Source: Alphaproteobacteria bacterium (GTDB lineage Bacteria > Pseudomonadota > Alphaproteobacteria > Reyranellales > Reyranellaceae). From it: 64,000 nt of DNA. Both the position numbers and the translations under genes were made by a program. The notes below the pieces were generated by a model. It was not told the origin of the DNA and did not search any database. It saw nothing but the letters and a program-made list of their open reading frames with translations. Of the stretch, positions 8,561 to 17,291 are shown in pieces (position 1 is the stretch's first letter; the number at the start of each line of letters is the position of its first letter). Location of the stretch: NCBI GenBank assembly GCA_017307275.1, contig JAFKFK010000009.1, positions 248,001 through 312,000 on the forward strand. Reading direction: 5' to 3'.

Positions 8561-9679
8561 ATGACCACTCCGACCACAATCGTCGAGCTGCGCACGAGCC
8601 TGTTGCAGGTGCCGTGGCGAGGCGCCGCGCCGGCTGCGGGCATCCTTTCCGAGCCTCATCGCGAGATCTTCGTGCTGGAGATCGAAACGCAGGGCGGCCT
8701 AGTGGGCATGAGCTATCTGATGCCGTTGCGGGGTGGCCTGCACACGCTCGATGCCTGCATGAAGGAGCTGATTGCACCGCATGTGATCGGTCGCGACGCA
8801 ACCGAGGTCGAGGGCATCTGGCAGACCCTGTACCGCAGCAACTTCTGGCTGGGCCGCATGGGCGTCACGGTCTTCGCCCAGAGCGCCGTCGACATGGCGT
8901 TGTGGGACATCGTCGGTAAGCGGGCCAGCTTGCCCTTGTTCCGGCTCTGGGGCGCGGCGCGCACCGAAATACCGGCCTATGGCTCCGGCTGTTTCCGCGG
9001 CCTCGGCCGCGACGGCATGATCCGCCGCGCCAAGGAGTTCACGGCCCAGGGCCTCAAGGCCATCAAGATGCAGGTGGCGCATATCCGGCCGTGGCGGGAG
9101 GACGTCGAGAACGTCAAGGCGATGCGCGAAGCCATGGGCGGCGGTGTCGAGATCATGATCGACGTCAACATGGGCTGGGATGCCGACACGGCCATTCAGG
9201 CCGGCCATCGCATCGATGAGTTCGACCCCTACTGGCTGGAAGAACCGGTGATCGCCGAGGACTTCGCCGGCTACCGCCGCATTGCCGCGGCGCTGAAGAC
9301 GCGCGTCGTGGGTGGCGAGAGCCATTTCACGAGGAACGACCTGCGTCCGTTCTTCGAGACGCCTTCGGTGCCGATCCTGCAGCCCGACCCCATGCGCGGC
9401 GGCTACACCGAGCTGCGCAAGATCGCAGCGGCGGCCGAACCCTGGGGCATCCGCCTCGCACCGCACCTCTTCCACGAAACGATGGTCCATCTGCTGGCCT
9501 CGATCCCCAACGCCAGCTACCTCGAATACATGGACTGGAACGACGATCTCTGGATCGAGCCAGTACTGCCCTCGAAGAACGGCACCATGAGCCCACCCGA
9601 GCGGCCAGGCCACGGGCTCGCGTTCCGGCCGGAGATATTGAAGGACCACAGGATCGGCGGACAGCGGCTCAGAGGTTGA
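8561..9679 (+). CDS. Mandelate racemase/muconate lactonizing enzyme family protein (enolase superfamily)
   Basis: A 372-residue enolase-superfamily protein with an N-terminal capping domain and a TIM barrel. Metal ligands are Asp201 (IDVNMGWD), Glu227 or 228 (WLEEPV) and Glu253 (GGESHF). An Asp-His dyad is offered by Asp277 (QPDPMRGG) and His302 (APHLFHE). At the end of strand 2, where racemases show KxK, the sequence reads Lys169-Met-Gln171, so the second lysine is replaced. This points to an acid-sugar dehydratase or a 1,1-proton-transfer variant rather than a classical racemase. The substrate is not deducible. GGGAG lies 11 nt before the ATG. Confidence 0.88.
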   Translation: MTTPTTIVELRTSLLQVPWRGAAPAAGILSEPHREIFVLEIETQGGLVGMSYLMPLRGGLHTLDACMKELIAPHVIGRDATEVEGIWQTLYRSNFWLGRMGVTVFAQSAVDMALWDIVGKRASLPLFRLWGAARTEIPAYGSGCFRGLGRDGMIRRAKEFTAQGLKAIKMQVAHIRPWREDVENVKAMREAMGGGVEIMIDVNMGWDADTAIQAGHRIDEFDPYWLEEPVIAEDFAGYRRIAAALKTRVVGGESHFTRNDLRPFFETPSVPILQPDPMRGGYTELRKIAAAAEPWGIRLAPHLFHETMVHLLASIPNASYLEYMDWNDDLWIEPVLPSKNGTMSPPERPGHGLAFRPEILKDHRIGGQRLRG

Positions 9680-9773
9680 GAGCAGAAACTCGAGCCCACC
9701 GACGCAGGCTTCAATATCGAGTTCGAAGGACACCCTGGCGAGCCGTTCGTCTTTGCAGGCCTAGAGCGGCGTG

Positions 9774-9810
9774 CGTTCAATCGGACCTGCGCAGCGGTTC
9801 CGAGTGAACG
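9774..9810. repeat. Imperfect inverted repeat at the edge of an AT-rich patch
   Basis: CGTTCAATCGGA (9774-9785) and TCCGAGTGAACG (9799-9810) pair at 11 of 12 positions around a 13-nt loop. The element, with the flanking CTAGAGCGGCGTG, resembles the short dispersed palindromes found between genes in alphaproteobacteria. Whether it is repeated elsewhere in this genome cannot be seen here. It lies in the 217-nt stretch between the enolase-superfamily gene and the hypothetical gene at 9897; I see no other gene in that stretch. Confidence 0.5.
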
Positions 9811-9896
9811 GCGTCATCGCTGCGAAGTAACCTTCGCGCTTGAGTGTCGCGCTCCCGGCCAAGAAAGCAAACCAGCAGAACCTCTGTGCAGAGCCA

Positions 9897-10664
9897 CTAG
9901 AGGCACTTCAGAGCTTCCGACGCCTCCACAAATCGATAGGATTCTTTGACCATCCCATTCTCGCGCAGTTTTACGCGGTGGCTTTCGGCATCCGCACGTT
10001 CCTCAGCGGAAATGTCGCAATCGTGCTTCCTGAGCCAATCACGGTACTCAGCTTCGCTCTCCTTGATTGGCACGCTGGATTTCGCGGCTCGCGCCGTCAT
10101 CGCTTCGGTAAGGTGCACGGGACGCAGTACGCGCTGGGGATTCACTTCGGTGCGCTTGTCATTACCGCTGATTGTCATGTCGGGGTTCGAAATGCGACCA
10201 GTCGGACTGTACATCAAGGTCGTAGCGAGGCGATCCAGCGCGGCATCTTCTTCTTTGTTCCGATGAACCAGGTCGCGCATCGGTCTTTCGGGAATGGCAA
10301 GGCGCGTTATGCCTCGATCGTTGATTGCGTCGAGAACGTCGCGGTGATCCCCTGTAACCAAATGCTCTCTGCGCGAAGGCCAGAAATCGTAGGCTACGTG
10401 CGTTCCCCACCATTTGCCGACGTGGACTACGTATATTTCCGGATAGATCTTTCGCTCGGACCTTCGCGTAGGCTTGCAGTCATAAAATAAAGCACAAGCC
10501 ATTTGGATGAGGTGCGTCGCGCCTATCCCTCCAAGCGGCTCGTAGACCAGCACTCCAAATCGATCATGTGCATTCCAAGCTGGAAATACGTCCGATGCGG
10601 ATGCCGGTTTGGCAGATACTTCGACATCAAACATCTTTGTGGCGAGGAGATCGACTACATGCAT
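9897..10664 (-). CDS. Hypothetical protein in an AT-richer patch
   Basis: I do not recognise this family. The 255-residue product looks like a genuine soluble protein: VYEPLGGIGATHLIQMACAL, YVVHVGKWWGTHVAYDFWP and DVLDAINDRGITRLAIPERP read as normal alpha/beta sequence, and the C-terminal third is charged and helical. It has no signal peptide or membrane helix. Base composition is clearly lower in G+C than either neighbour (about half by eye), and no operon partner overlaps it, suggesting acquisition by transfer. The start is unsure: the ATG at 10664 lacks a good ribosome site, though TATGAT sits about 33 nt upstream as a possible -10. An ORF on the opposite strand covers most of the same bases but reads as random. 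Confidence 0.6.
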   Translation of the reverse strand: MHVVDLLATKMFDVEVSAKPASASDVFPAWNAHDRFGVLVYEPLGGIGATHLIQMACALFYDCKPTRRSERKIYPEIYVVHVGKWWGTHVAYDFWPSRREHLVTGDHRDVLDAINDRGITRLAIPERPMRDLVHRNKEEDAALDRLATTLMYSPTGRISNPDMTISGNDKRTEVNPQRVLRPVHLTEAMTARAAKSSVPIKESEAEYRDWLRKHDCDISAEERADAESHRVKLRENGMVKESYRFVEASEALKCL

Positions 10665-10771
10665 GGCTGGTTCTACTACGCAAAGTTCGGGCTCGTATCA
10701 TATGGAGGATTTCGCCATTTTTCGACGCAGGTCGACTAGCAGCGGCGGTCAGCGCCTCAAGGGCTGACACC

Positions 10772-11254
10772 TCACAGTTCGAAGACCAGACAGGTTGTCG
10801 TGCCGTGGGCCAGCAGACGGCCATCGCGGTCGGTCAGTCGACCTTCGGCAGTGCCGACGCGACGGCCGCGCATCTGGACCGTGCCTTCGGCGCGCACCGT
10901 CCCGGTCTCGGGCGTGATCGGGCGCATCAGCGAGATCTTGAATTCCAGCGTCGTCGAGCTCAGGCCCTTCTCGAGTGTCGACTGCACCGCGAGGCCCATG
11001 CAGGTGTCGAGCAGGGTCGCGGCAAAGCCTCCGTGCACGGTGCCCTGCGGATTGAGAAGCTGGTCACTCGGATTAGCCTCGACGACGGCACGGCCGCGTT
11101 CGACCTCGACGATGTCGTAGCCCATCGTACGCGCCATCGTGTTGAGCGGCAGCGCGCCATCCGCGAGCCCTTGCACGAACTCGAGACCCGACATCGTCTG
11201 GCGCTCCGCCGTGTCGACCTTGCCATAGCGTTTCGTCGAAGACGCGTCTGTCAT
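10772..11254 (-). CDS. PaaI family thioesterase (hotdog fold)
   Basis: A 160-residue acyl-CoA thioesterase of the PaaI/YdiI type. The signature GTVHGGFAATLLDTCMGLA places HGG at 74-76 and the catalytic acid at Asp83. The central hotdog helix and the final strand TTTCLVFEL are intact. Such enzymes release free acids from aryl- or acyl-CoA; the exact substrate is unknown. It is the last gene of a five-gene minus-strand run, 19 nt after the ATP-grasp gene. Confidence 0.92.
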   Translation of the reverse strand: MTDASSTKRYGKVDTAERQTMSGLEFVQGLADGALPLNTMARTMGYDIVEVERGRAVVEANPSDQLLNPQGTVHGGFAATLLDTCMGLAVQSTLEKGLSSTTLEFKISLMRPITPETGTVRAEGTVQMRGRRVGTAEGRLTDRDGRLLAHGTTTCLVFEL

Positions 11255-11273
11255 TGCTTCTCCTGTGCCCCTG

Positions 11274-12131
11274 CTACCCGAGCCGCTTCACCGTGGCCGC
11301 GGCGAAACGTTCCGCCGATGGTGGATCGAATTCCATAAAGAGAGCCGGCTCCAGCACTTCGACTTCGATCACGATCAAGGTATCGCCACGCATCACGCCG
11401 TCTATCCGCGCGTAGAGCGGCATCTCGGGGAGTACGGCCAAGCAAGCGGCACCCTGCTCCGTTACCGCCTTCGGTGGCGTCTCGGCGGTGCGTGTCGGGC
11501 CGTAGCGCGAGTTGGAGCGGAATTCGCCCGGAGGCGGACGCTTGCGGATGGCGTGACTGAAGGCGCCGTCGAAATAGACCAGCGACAGTTCGCCCTCGGC
11601 GATCTCGGGCAGGAACTCCTGCACCACGACGCCTGAAGCGCGCGCTTCGGGGGAAAGGCTGGCAACCTGTCCAGCGAGTGTCGCTCGTTGCAGAAGCTCG
11701 ACTGAATACCCCGAGGCGCCGGTGGCGGGCTTCACCACGGCGCGGTCCCAGCCCTCTTCGGCAAACACTTTCTCGATGACGGCAGCATCGCATGCCACGA
11801 TACGCGATCGGGGCACGCGTATTCCCGCCGTCTCGAGCTTGCCGACGTAATCCTTGCGCAGATTCCAGTGGATGAGGTCGATGGAGTTGAACAGCCGCGT
11901 CGTACGCGCCATCGCTTCCGTCCACTCGCGAAACGCCTGGAGCGTACGGTAGTAACCCCAGGTCGCGCGGATCACGACGGCGGCAGCACCCGCGAAGGCA
12001 TCGCGCGGTCCCTCCCACGGAGCGCCAATGACGCTATAGCCGCGCCGTTCCAGCGCGTCGGCGTAGAGACGGTCGGACACCGTGAGGTCGGGACTCTCAC
12101 GAGACGTCGCAAGAACGATCGTACCGGCCAT
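11274..12131 (-). CDS. ATP-grasp domain protein (RimK/DcsG-like)
   Basis: A 285-residue ATP-grasp protein, expected to join a carboxylate to an amine or thiol through an acyl-phosphate. VVIRATWGYY (52-61) marks the N-terminal domain as in the RimK-like/DcsG branch. The ATP-binding lysine is Lys134 in VVKPATGASGYS. The magnesium site appears late as RIDGVMRGD and IEVEVLEPALF. No partner gene hints at the substrate, so a peptide ligase and a cycloserine-type synthetase are equally possible. It starts 2 nt after the ankyrin gene, indicating co-translation. Confidence 0.85.
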   Translation of the reverse strand: MAGTIVLATSRESPDLTVSDRLYADALERRGYSVIGAPWEGPRDAFAGAAAVVIRATWGYYRTLQAFREWTEAMARTTRLFNSIDLIHWNLRKDYVGKLETAGIRVPRSRIVACDAAVIEKVFAEEGWDRAVVKPATGASGYSVELLQRATLAGQVASLSPEARASGVVVQEFLPEIAEGELSLVYFDGAFSHAIRKRPPPGEFRSNSRYGPTRTAETPPKAVTEQGAACLAVLPEMPLYARIDGVMRGDTLIVIEVEVLEPALFMEFDPPSAERFAAATVKRLG

Positions 12132-12133
12132 CG

Positions 12134-12769
12134 CTACTTCTTCTTCGCTAGCAATGCCAAGGCGACCAGCCGCTCGATGAATGGCGCTGGCAGGCGGCGC
12201 GCACGGGCGATCTCGACGGCATCGCGGCCGCGATCATCAACGATCGTCGGATCAGCACCCGCCGTGATCAAAAGGTCGAGCGTCTTCAGCCGCTGCAGCC
12301 GCGCCGCATAGAAGAGCGGCGTCTCGCCATGCGCCCTGAGATTGAGGCGCGGCTTGGCCTTCAGCAATTCACGCATCATCGTCGAATCGTCGCGCCACAC
12401 GGCCGCCCATAAGGAAAAGCTGGCATCGCCGCCGCGCTTCAGCAGGAAGCGCACCAGCGGCAGGTTCTCGCCCCGGGCCACGGCGTACCAGACGGGCGTG
12501 GCGCGGAAGTCACCTTCATTCGCGTCCATCGGCACCTCGTCTTCGAGGCCTGCGCCTGCCTTCAACAATGCAGTCGCGGTCGCAATGCCGTTTGACTCGC
12601 GGAGTCCGGCAGTTGCCGGTCGCGTCGCACAGGCCAAATGGAGCGCCTGGCGCCCTGATGGATCTGAGGCCGAGATGAGCGCGGGTGCTGCCTTGAGCAT
12701 CGCGGCCACCGACGGCGCGTCCCACGCTTTGACTGCTGCGAACAGAGCTGTCTTGGATGGTGCTTTCAT
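12134..12769 (-). CDS. Ankyrin-repeat protein
   Basis: A 211-residue protein made almost entirely of ankyrin repeats, recognisable from SGRQALHLACA, GDFRATPVWYAVARGENLPLVRFLLKRG, GETPLFYAARLQRLKTLDLLITAGADP and DRGRDAVEIARA. It should act as a protein-binding scaffold. No signal peptide is visible, so it is probably cytoplasmic. It sits between the M48 protease (7 nt) and the ATP-grasp gene (2 nt), so a binding role for one of those products is plausible but inferred only from position. Confidence 0.88.
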   Translation of the reverse strand: MKAPSKTALFAAVKAWDAPSVAAMLKAAPALISASDPSGRQALHLACATRPATAGLRESNGIATATALLKAGAGLEDEVPMDANEGDFRATPVWYAVARGENLPLVRFLLKRGGDASFSLWAAVWRDDSTMMRELLKAKPRLNLRAHGETPLFYAARLQRLKTLDLLITAGADPTIVDDRGRDAVEIARARRLPAPFIERLVALALLAKKK

Positions 12770-12776
12770 GGACGAG

Positions 12777-13838
12777 CTACTTGCATACGTTCAGGAGCGC
12801 CTGCCATTCGGCATTGCTGAAGGCCGGCCGTCCCGTGGTGGGACGCTTCGTGGCCTCGATGCGTTCGGCGGTTGGTGGATGGCTGGACCAGATGCCGGCA
12901 GCCGCAGCAGCATCCTTGGGTTCCTTCTCCATGAGCTGCTGGAAGAAGGTAGACACGCCATCGGCGCGCAGGCCACGCCGCTCCAGCAGATCGACACCCG
13001 TCGCATCGGCCTCGCGCTCGGCGGCGCGGCCGTTGCGCAGCGCCAGCAGCAAGCTGCCGCCGCCGCCCACCGTGCTCATCATCTCGGAATACCCCCCGCT
13101 CACCAGCTTCAGGAGCAGGTCCATGCCATAGGCGCGCACCAGCCCCTTGGTCGGATGATAATGCACGACATGGCCGATTTCGTGCGCCACGACGCCCGCG
13201 ACCTGCGAGCTGTCCTTCGCCTGGGTGATCAGGTCGGAATAGAAAACCAGAATGCCGCCGGGAAGAGTGAAGGCGTTGACCGGCCCGCCCTCGACGATGT
13301 GCACCGTGATCGGGTGAGGATAGCCCGCCTCCTGTGCGAGGTCGTTGGCCAGGCGATTGATCGCCGCCAATCCGGCCGTGCCCTCGCACTCCTCCTTGTC
13401 GGCCAGAAGATCGTCGAGGACAGTCTCGCCCAACTGCTCCTGCCAACTGTTCGGCAAGAAGGGCACGGCATACTCCGTGCCGTAATCGAGCACGCCCCAG
13501 AACACACCGACCAGGGCGACGATGGTCGCGGAGAAGACGGCGATGCGCCGCCCGACCGCCACGGGCTGCGGCACCAGCGGTTGAAGTGCCGGAACGAGCG
13601 AGGCGAGATTGCTGCGTACCCGCGAGTCCTCGATGATCAGCCTTGCGTCGCTGCCGCGTCGCACGACCGGTGGCACCACCTCGTGCTGCGTATCGCCCAA
13701 CACGGCAACTTCACCGAGCGGCCAGCGGGCAACGACTTCCGTACCAGCCGGTCTGTAGATCACCAGCTCGTTCGTGGTGACGCGCACCGCGACAGGATGC
13801 ACCTCCGCGGTTTCGCCGTCGTAGTAGCGGATGCTCAT
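12777..13838 (-). CDS. M48 family metalloprotease, membrane-anchored
   Basis: A 353-residue zinc protease. It has an N-terminal YjgN-associated domain (MSIRYYDGETAEVHPV), one membrane helix at about 101-118, and a catalytic domain with HEIGH at 219-223. The third ligand is probably Glu274 in AAEREADATG. The bulk should face the periplasm. I chose the ATG at 13838; a GTG at 13856 would add six residues right after the upstream stop. The protease is paired with a DUF898/YjgN gene 20 nt upstream, a conserved pairing thought to serve envelope protein quality control. Confidence 0.93.
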   Translation of the reverse strand: MSIRYYDGETAEVHPVAVRVTTNELVIYRPAGTEVVARWPLGEVAVLGDTQHEVVPPVVRRGSDARLIIEDSRVRSNLASLVPALQPLVPQPVAVGRRIAVFSATIVALVGVFWGVLDYGTEYAVPFLPNSWQEQLGETVLDDLLADKEECEGTAGLAAINRLANDLAQEAGYPHPITVHIVEGGPVNAFTLPGGILVFYSDLITQAKDSSQVAGVVAHEIGHVVHYHPTKGLVRAYGMDLLLKLVSGGYSEMMSTVGGGGSLLLALRNGRAAEREADATGVDLLERRGLRADGVSTFFQQLMEKEPKDAAAAAGIWSSHPPTAERIEATKRPTTGRPAFSNAEWQALLNVCK

Positions 13839-13858
13839 CGGAGAGGCGGTAGCCACAC

Positions 13859-15073
13859 TCAAACCCCACTCACGTCGAACATGTCGAGCAGCCCTTCGCC
13901 ATAGCCCGGCCCGCGATCGGTGGGTTGGCGGATCTCCTGGCCGTTCGGCTCGCCATAGATCCAGAGCTGGGCGGAGATCAGCTTCATCGTGCGATGCATC
14001 ACCAGGGGCCAGCCGATGCCAAGGGTCAGCAAAATGATGAGGTAGTTCAGCACCAGGAAGCCCCACATCTGGCGAGTCGTGAGCGCCGTGGTGAAGAGCA
14101 CGTTCCCCGCCCGGCTGTGGGTCACGAGGTAGCGCAGCAGATACGCCTGCCACCAACAGCGCAGCGGCAGGATCAGCAGTCCAAAGACGATGTAGGCAGC
14201 GAAGGCCAGCACCAGGATCAGCAGCACTGTGTTCAGGCTGGGGTTGGACAGAAGCTTGAGGAAGTCGTCGGACGAAATGCCGAGGCTTTCGATCGTGCCG
14301 CCGACGGCAGCGAAGACAGCGATGCCAGCCGCGACCCAGGCCAAGATGTTCAGGAAGTAGTAGCCGATGTAGCGGCCGTAGATATCACCCGCTCGTCCCG
14401 CAAAGAGGAACGGCAACGTACCGACGCGCGCATTGGAGATACGCGGCCGCGCAAGGTTCACCGAAACCAGCGGTGTCAGCAGATAGGCCGTCGTGGCGTT
14501 GGCGAAATGCAGGCCAGTCGCCAGCGCGCCGTAGCTCCAGGCCGAACCCGCCATGCCGCAACGAATACCGCGCCAGCGCGTGCGCGAGAGTTTGTAGCGC
14601 AGCCCGGCATAGTGGCCGACATAGGCGAGCGGAAACCCGATCAGCGCGACCGACAGCGAGAAGAGGTCGAACATGCCGAAACTCGCGGCCGGCCTCTCGT
14701 GGAAGACGTAGCGCCAGACCAGCCACATCAGGCCGATCCAGACCGCGATCATCAGCAGGGCGAGCAGGAACCCGATCAGAAGCTCGCGGCCGCGGCCCCG
14801 ATATTCGAAACGATCCCCCAGGACCGCGAGATGGCTCCAGACATAGCGACGGATGTTGGTGCGCCCCCAGAAGCGCGACCAGCCGAGCGTCACCAGCATC
14901 AGGACGAGATGGCGGAGGTAGATTGCGTAAAGCTCGCCCAAGCGGCCGTCATAGACCGGCCGGGTGGGTCTCGGCTCGGGCGCCCAGGTCGTTCCGGGCG
15001 GTGTACCCGGCGGGGTCGTTTGGCCGGTCGTCTGAGGGGCTGGCTGCGTCCAAGGAGAGGAAGTGTTGCTCAA
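13859..15073 (-). CDS. DUF898 (YjgN-like) membrane protein
   Basis: A roughly 404-residue polytopic protein of the DUF898/YjgN family. A Pro/Thr-rich cytoplasmic N-terminus of about 40 residues precedes several membrane helices, with repeated family motifs such as YDGRLGELYAIYLRHLVLML, TLGWSRFWGRTNIRRYVW and FGLLILPLRCWWQAYLLRYL. The function is unknown. There is no good ATG: TTG at 15073, 11 nt after AGGAG, is the most likely start; another TTG at 15103 is possible. It heads the operon with the M48 protease. Confidence 0.88.
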   Translation of the reverse strand: MSNTSSPWTQPAPQTTGQTTPPGTPPGTTWAPEPRPTRPVYDGRLGELYAIYLRHLVLMLVTLGWSRFWGRTNIRRYVWSHLAVLGDRFEYRGRGRELLIGFLLALLMIAVWIGLMWLVWRYVFHERPAASFGMFDLFSLSVALIGFPLAYVGHYAGLRYKLSRTRWRGIRCGMAGSAWSYGALATGLHFANATTAYLLTPLVSVNLARPRISNARVGTLPFLFAGRAGDIYGRYIGYYFLNILAWVAAGIAVFAAVGGTIESLGISSDDFLKLLSNPSLNTVLLILVLAFAAYIVFGLLILPLRCWWQAYLLRYLVTHSRAGNVLFTTALTTRQMWGFLVLNYLIILLTLGIGWPLVMHRTMKLISAQLWIYGEPNGQEIRQPTDRGPGYGEGLLDMFDVSGV

Positions 15074-15175
15074 CGGGCCCCTATCTCCTTGGCTGCGCTG
15101 CAAAATTTTCCATGCTGCGGCGCAGCATCTATTGGTGTAGGCAAGTTTACGTCAACCTCGCCGCGAACCGCCACC

Positions 15176-17200
15176 ATGACAGCACCTGCACGCGACAAAG
15201 CCCAAAAGAGCCCTGTCCAGAAGAACCAGGCCAACAAGGATCGGCCCTGGTTGATTCGAACCTATGCCGGCCATTCGACGGCCGCCAAGTCCAACGAGCT
15301 CTACAGGACCAATCTGGCCCGCGGCCAGACCGGCCTGTCGGTCGCCTTCGATCTGCCGACGCAGACGGGTTACGACAGCGACCATCCGCTGGCCAAGGGC
15401 GAGGTCGGCAAGGTCGGCGTGCCGATCTCCCATCTCGGCGACATGCGCACCCTGTTCGACGGCATCCCGCTCGACCGCATGAACACCTCGATGACGATCA
15501 ACGCCCCGGCGGCGTGGCTGCTCTCGCTCTATATCGCGACGGCCGAAGCCCAGGGTGTTGCACGGGACAAGCTGCAGGGCACGACACAGAACGACATCAT
15601 CAAGGAATACCTCTCGCGCGGGACCTACATCTTCCCGCCGGAGCCGTCGCTCCGTCTGACGGCCGACACGATCGGCTTCACGTATCGCGAAGTTCCCAAG
15701 TGGAACCCGATGAACGTCTGCAGCTACCACCTGCAGGAAGCTGGCGCGACGCCCGTGCAGGAGCTTGCCTTTGCGCTGGCAAACGCCATCGCCGTACTCG
15801 ACGCGGTGAAGGCACGCGGCCAAGTCCCCGAGGCGGACTTCCCGCAGGTCGTGGGCCGCATTTCCTTCTTCGTGAACGCCGGCATCCGCTTCATCACCGA
15901 GATGTGCAAGATGCGGGCCTTCGCCGAGATGTGGGAGGACATCACCCTCAACCGCTATGGCGTCACCGATGCCAAGCAGCGCCTGTTCCGCTACGGCGTG
16001 CAGGTGAACTCGCTCGGCCTCACCGAGCAGCAACCGGAGAACAACGTCTACCGCATCCTGCTCGAGATGCTGGCCGTGGTGATGAGCAAGAACGCCCGTG
16101 CCCGCTCGGTGCAGCTGCCGGCCTGGAACGAAGCGCTCGGCCTGCCGCGACCGTGGGACCAGCAATGGTCGCTGCGCCTGCAACAGATCGTGGCCTTCGA
16201 GACCGATCTGCTGGAGTACGCCGACATTTTCGACGGCAGCAAGGAGATCGCGGCCAAGGTCGAGTCTCTGAAGCAGGAGGCACTGGCTGAGATGGGCCGC
16301 ATTGCCGACATCGGCGGCGCGGTGGCTGCCATTGACGCCGCTTACATGAAGCAGCGCCTGGTCGAATCGAACCTCAAGCGCCTCGCCGCCATCGAAGCCG
16401 GCGAGCAGACCGTAGTCGGCGTCAATGCCTTTACTGAAGGCGAGCCCTCGCCGCTCTCCGGCGGCGAAGGCTCGATCCTGACGGTCGACGACTCGGTCGA
16501 GCGCGAGCAGGTCGAGCGGCTGAACGCCTGGCGCGCCGCGCGCGATGACGCTGCCGTGAAGAAGGCGCTGGCCGAGCTGACGGCTGCCGCCAAGGAAGAT
16601 CGCAACGTCATGCCGGCGTCGATTGCCTGCGCACAGGCCGGCATCACGACCGGCGAATGGACGGAGACGCTGCGTGCCGTGTTCGGCGAGTATCGTGCGC
16701 CCACGGGCGTAGCGCGCGCGGCCGGCGTCAGCGACGGCCGGCTGGAAGCCACGCGCCGCGACGTCGACAGCGTGTCGCGGCGGCTGGGCCGGCGCATCAA
16801 GATGCTGGTCGGCAAGCCCGGCCTCGACGGGCACTCCAACGGCGCGGAGCAGATCGCCGTGCGCGCCCGCGACTGCGGCATGGAAGTGGTCTACGAGGGC
16901 ATCCGGCTGACGCCGGAGCGCATCGTCAATGCAGCGATCGAGGAAAGCGTGCACGTCGTGGGCCTCTCGATCCTGTCGGGCGGCCACGTCTCGCTGGTGA
17001 GCGACGTGTTGCAAGGCATGCGTGCGGCGGGCATCGCCGACGTACCTGTCGTCGTCGGCGGCATCATCCCGCCAGCCGACGCCGAAGCCTTGATCGCCGC
17101 CGGCGTGGCGCGCGTCTACACGCCCAAGGATTTCGACCTTACGCAGATCATGCGCGATGTCGTTTCGGTCGTGGATCACGCCTGGAAGAACGCAGCGTAG
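15176..17200 (+). CDS. ecm: Ethylmalonyl-CoA mutase (B12-dependent)
   Basis: A 674-residue adenosylcobalamin mutase interconverting (2R)-ethylmalonyl-CoA and (2S)-methylsuccinyl-CoA in the ethylmalonyl-CoA pathway. The opening DRPWLIRTYAGHSTAAKSNE, then GQTGLSVAFDLPTQTGYDSD and WNPMNVCSYHLQEAGATPVQ, match Methylobacterium MeaA rather than methylmalonyl-CoA mutase. The C-terminal B12-binding domain has the base-off signature KPGLDGHSNGAEQ and the SILSGGH loop. The start is the ATG at 15176; the frame is open for 417 codons upstream, but that part is antisense to the DUF898 and M48 genes. Other pathway genes (ccr, mcd) are not in the window. Confidence 0.95.
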   Translation: MTAPARDKAQKSPVQKNQANKDRPWLIRTYAGHSTAAKSNELYRTNLARGQTGLSVAFDLPTQTGYDSDHPLAKGEVGKVGVPISHLGDMRTLFDGIPLDRMNTSMTINAPAAWLLSLYIATAEAQGVARDKLQGTTQNDIIKEYLSRGTYIFPPEPSLRLTADTIGFTYREVPKWNPMNVCSYHLQEAGATPVQELAFALANAIAVLDAVKARGQVPEADFPQVVGRISFFVNAGIRFITEMCKMRAFAEMWEDITLNRYGVTDAKQRLFRYGVQVNSLGLTEQQPENNVYRILLEMLAVVMSKNARARSVQLPAWNEALGLPRPWDQQWSLRLQQIVAFETDLLEYADIFDGSKEIAAKVESLKQEALAEMGRIADIGGAVAAIDAAYMKQRLVESNLKRLAAIEAGEQTVVGVNAFTEGEPSPLSGGEGSILTVDDSVEREQVERLNAWRAARDDAAVKKALAELTAAAKEDRNVMPASIACAQAGITTGEWTETLRAVFGEYRAPTGVARAAGVSDGRLEATRRDVDSVSRRLGRRIKMLVGKPGLDGHSNGAEQIAVRARDCGMEVVYEGIRLTPERIVNAAIEESVHVVGLSILSGGHVSLVSDVLQGMRAAGIADVPVVVGGIIPPADAEALIAAGVARVYTPKDFDLTQIMRDVVSVVDHAWKNAA

Positions 17201-17247
17201 ACGCGACAATCTTCGCTATCTCTCTCCGTCGCATGGAGCTACCGTCG

Positions 17248-17270
17248 TCTCGCAGATTTGTTCTGCGAGA
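17248..17270 (+). other. Hairpin in the leader of the BON-LysM gene
   Basis: TCTCGCAG and CTGCGAGA form a perfect 8-bp stem with a 7-nt loop (ATTTGTT), ending 10 nt before the AAGGAG ribosome site. No T-run follows, so it is not a terminator for the mutase gene. It could be an operator, an mRNA-stabilising hairpin or chance. Confidence 0.45.
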
Positions 17271-17291
17271 AGCGAGAGGAAGGAGAAGCAG

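Noticed and set aside
9680..9878. Stop-free continuation of the enolase-superfamily frame past its TGA
   Set aside because: About 66 codons without similarity that I recognise; the enzyme is already full length. A gene remnant remains possible but is not supported.
9840..10490. 216-codon plus-strand ORF opposite the hypothetical gene
   Set aside because: The translation reads as random sequence and has no ribosome site; the minus-strand product looks more like a protein.
13925..15175. 417-codon upstream extension of the mutase frame
   Set aside because: It is antisense to the DUF898 gene, and the mutase family begins at the ATG at 15176.
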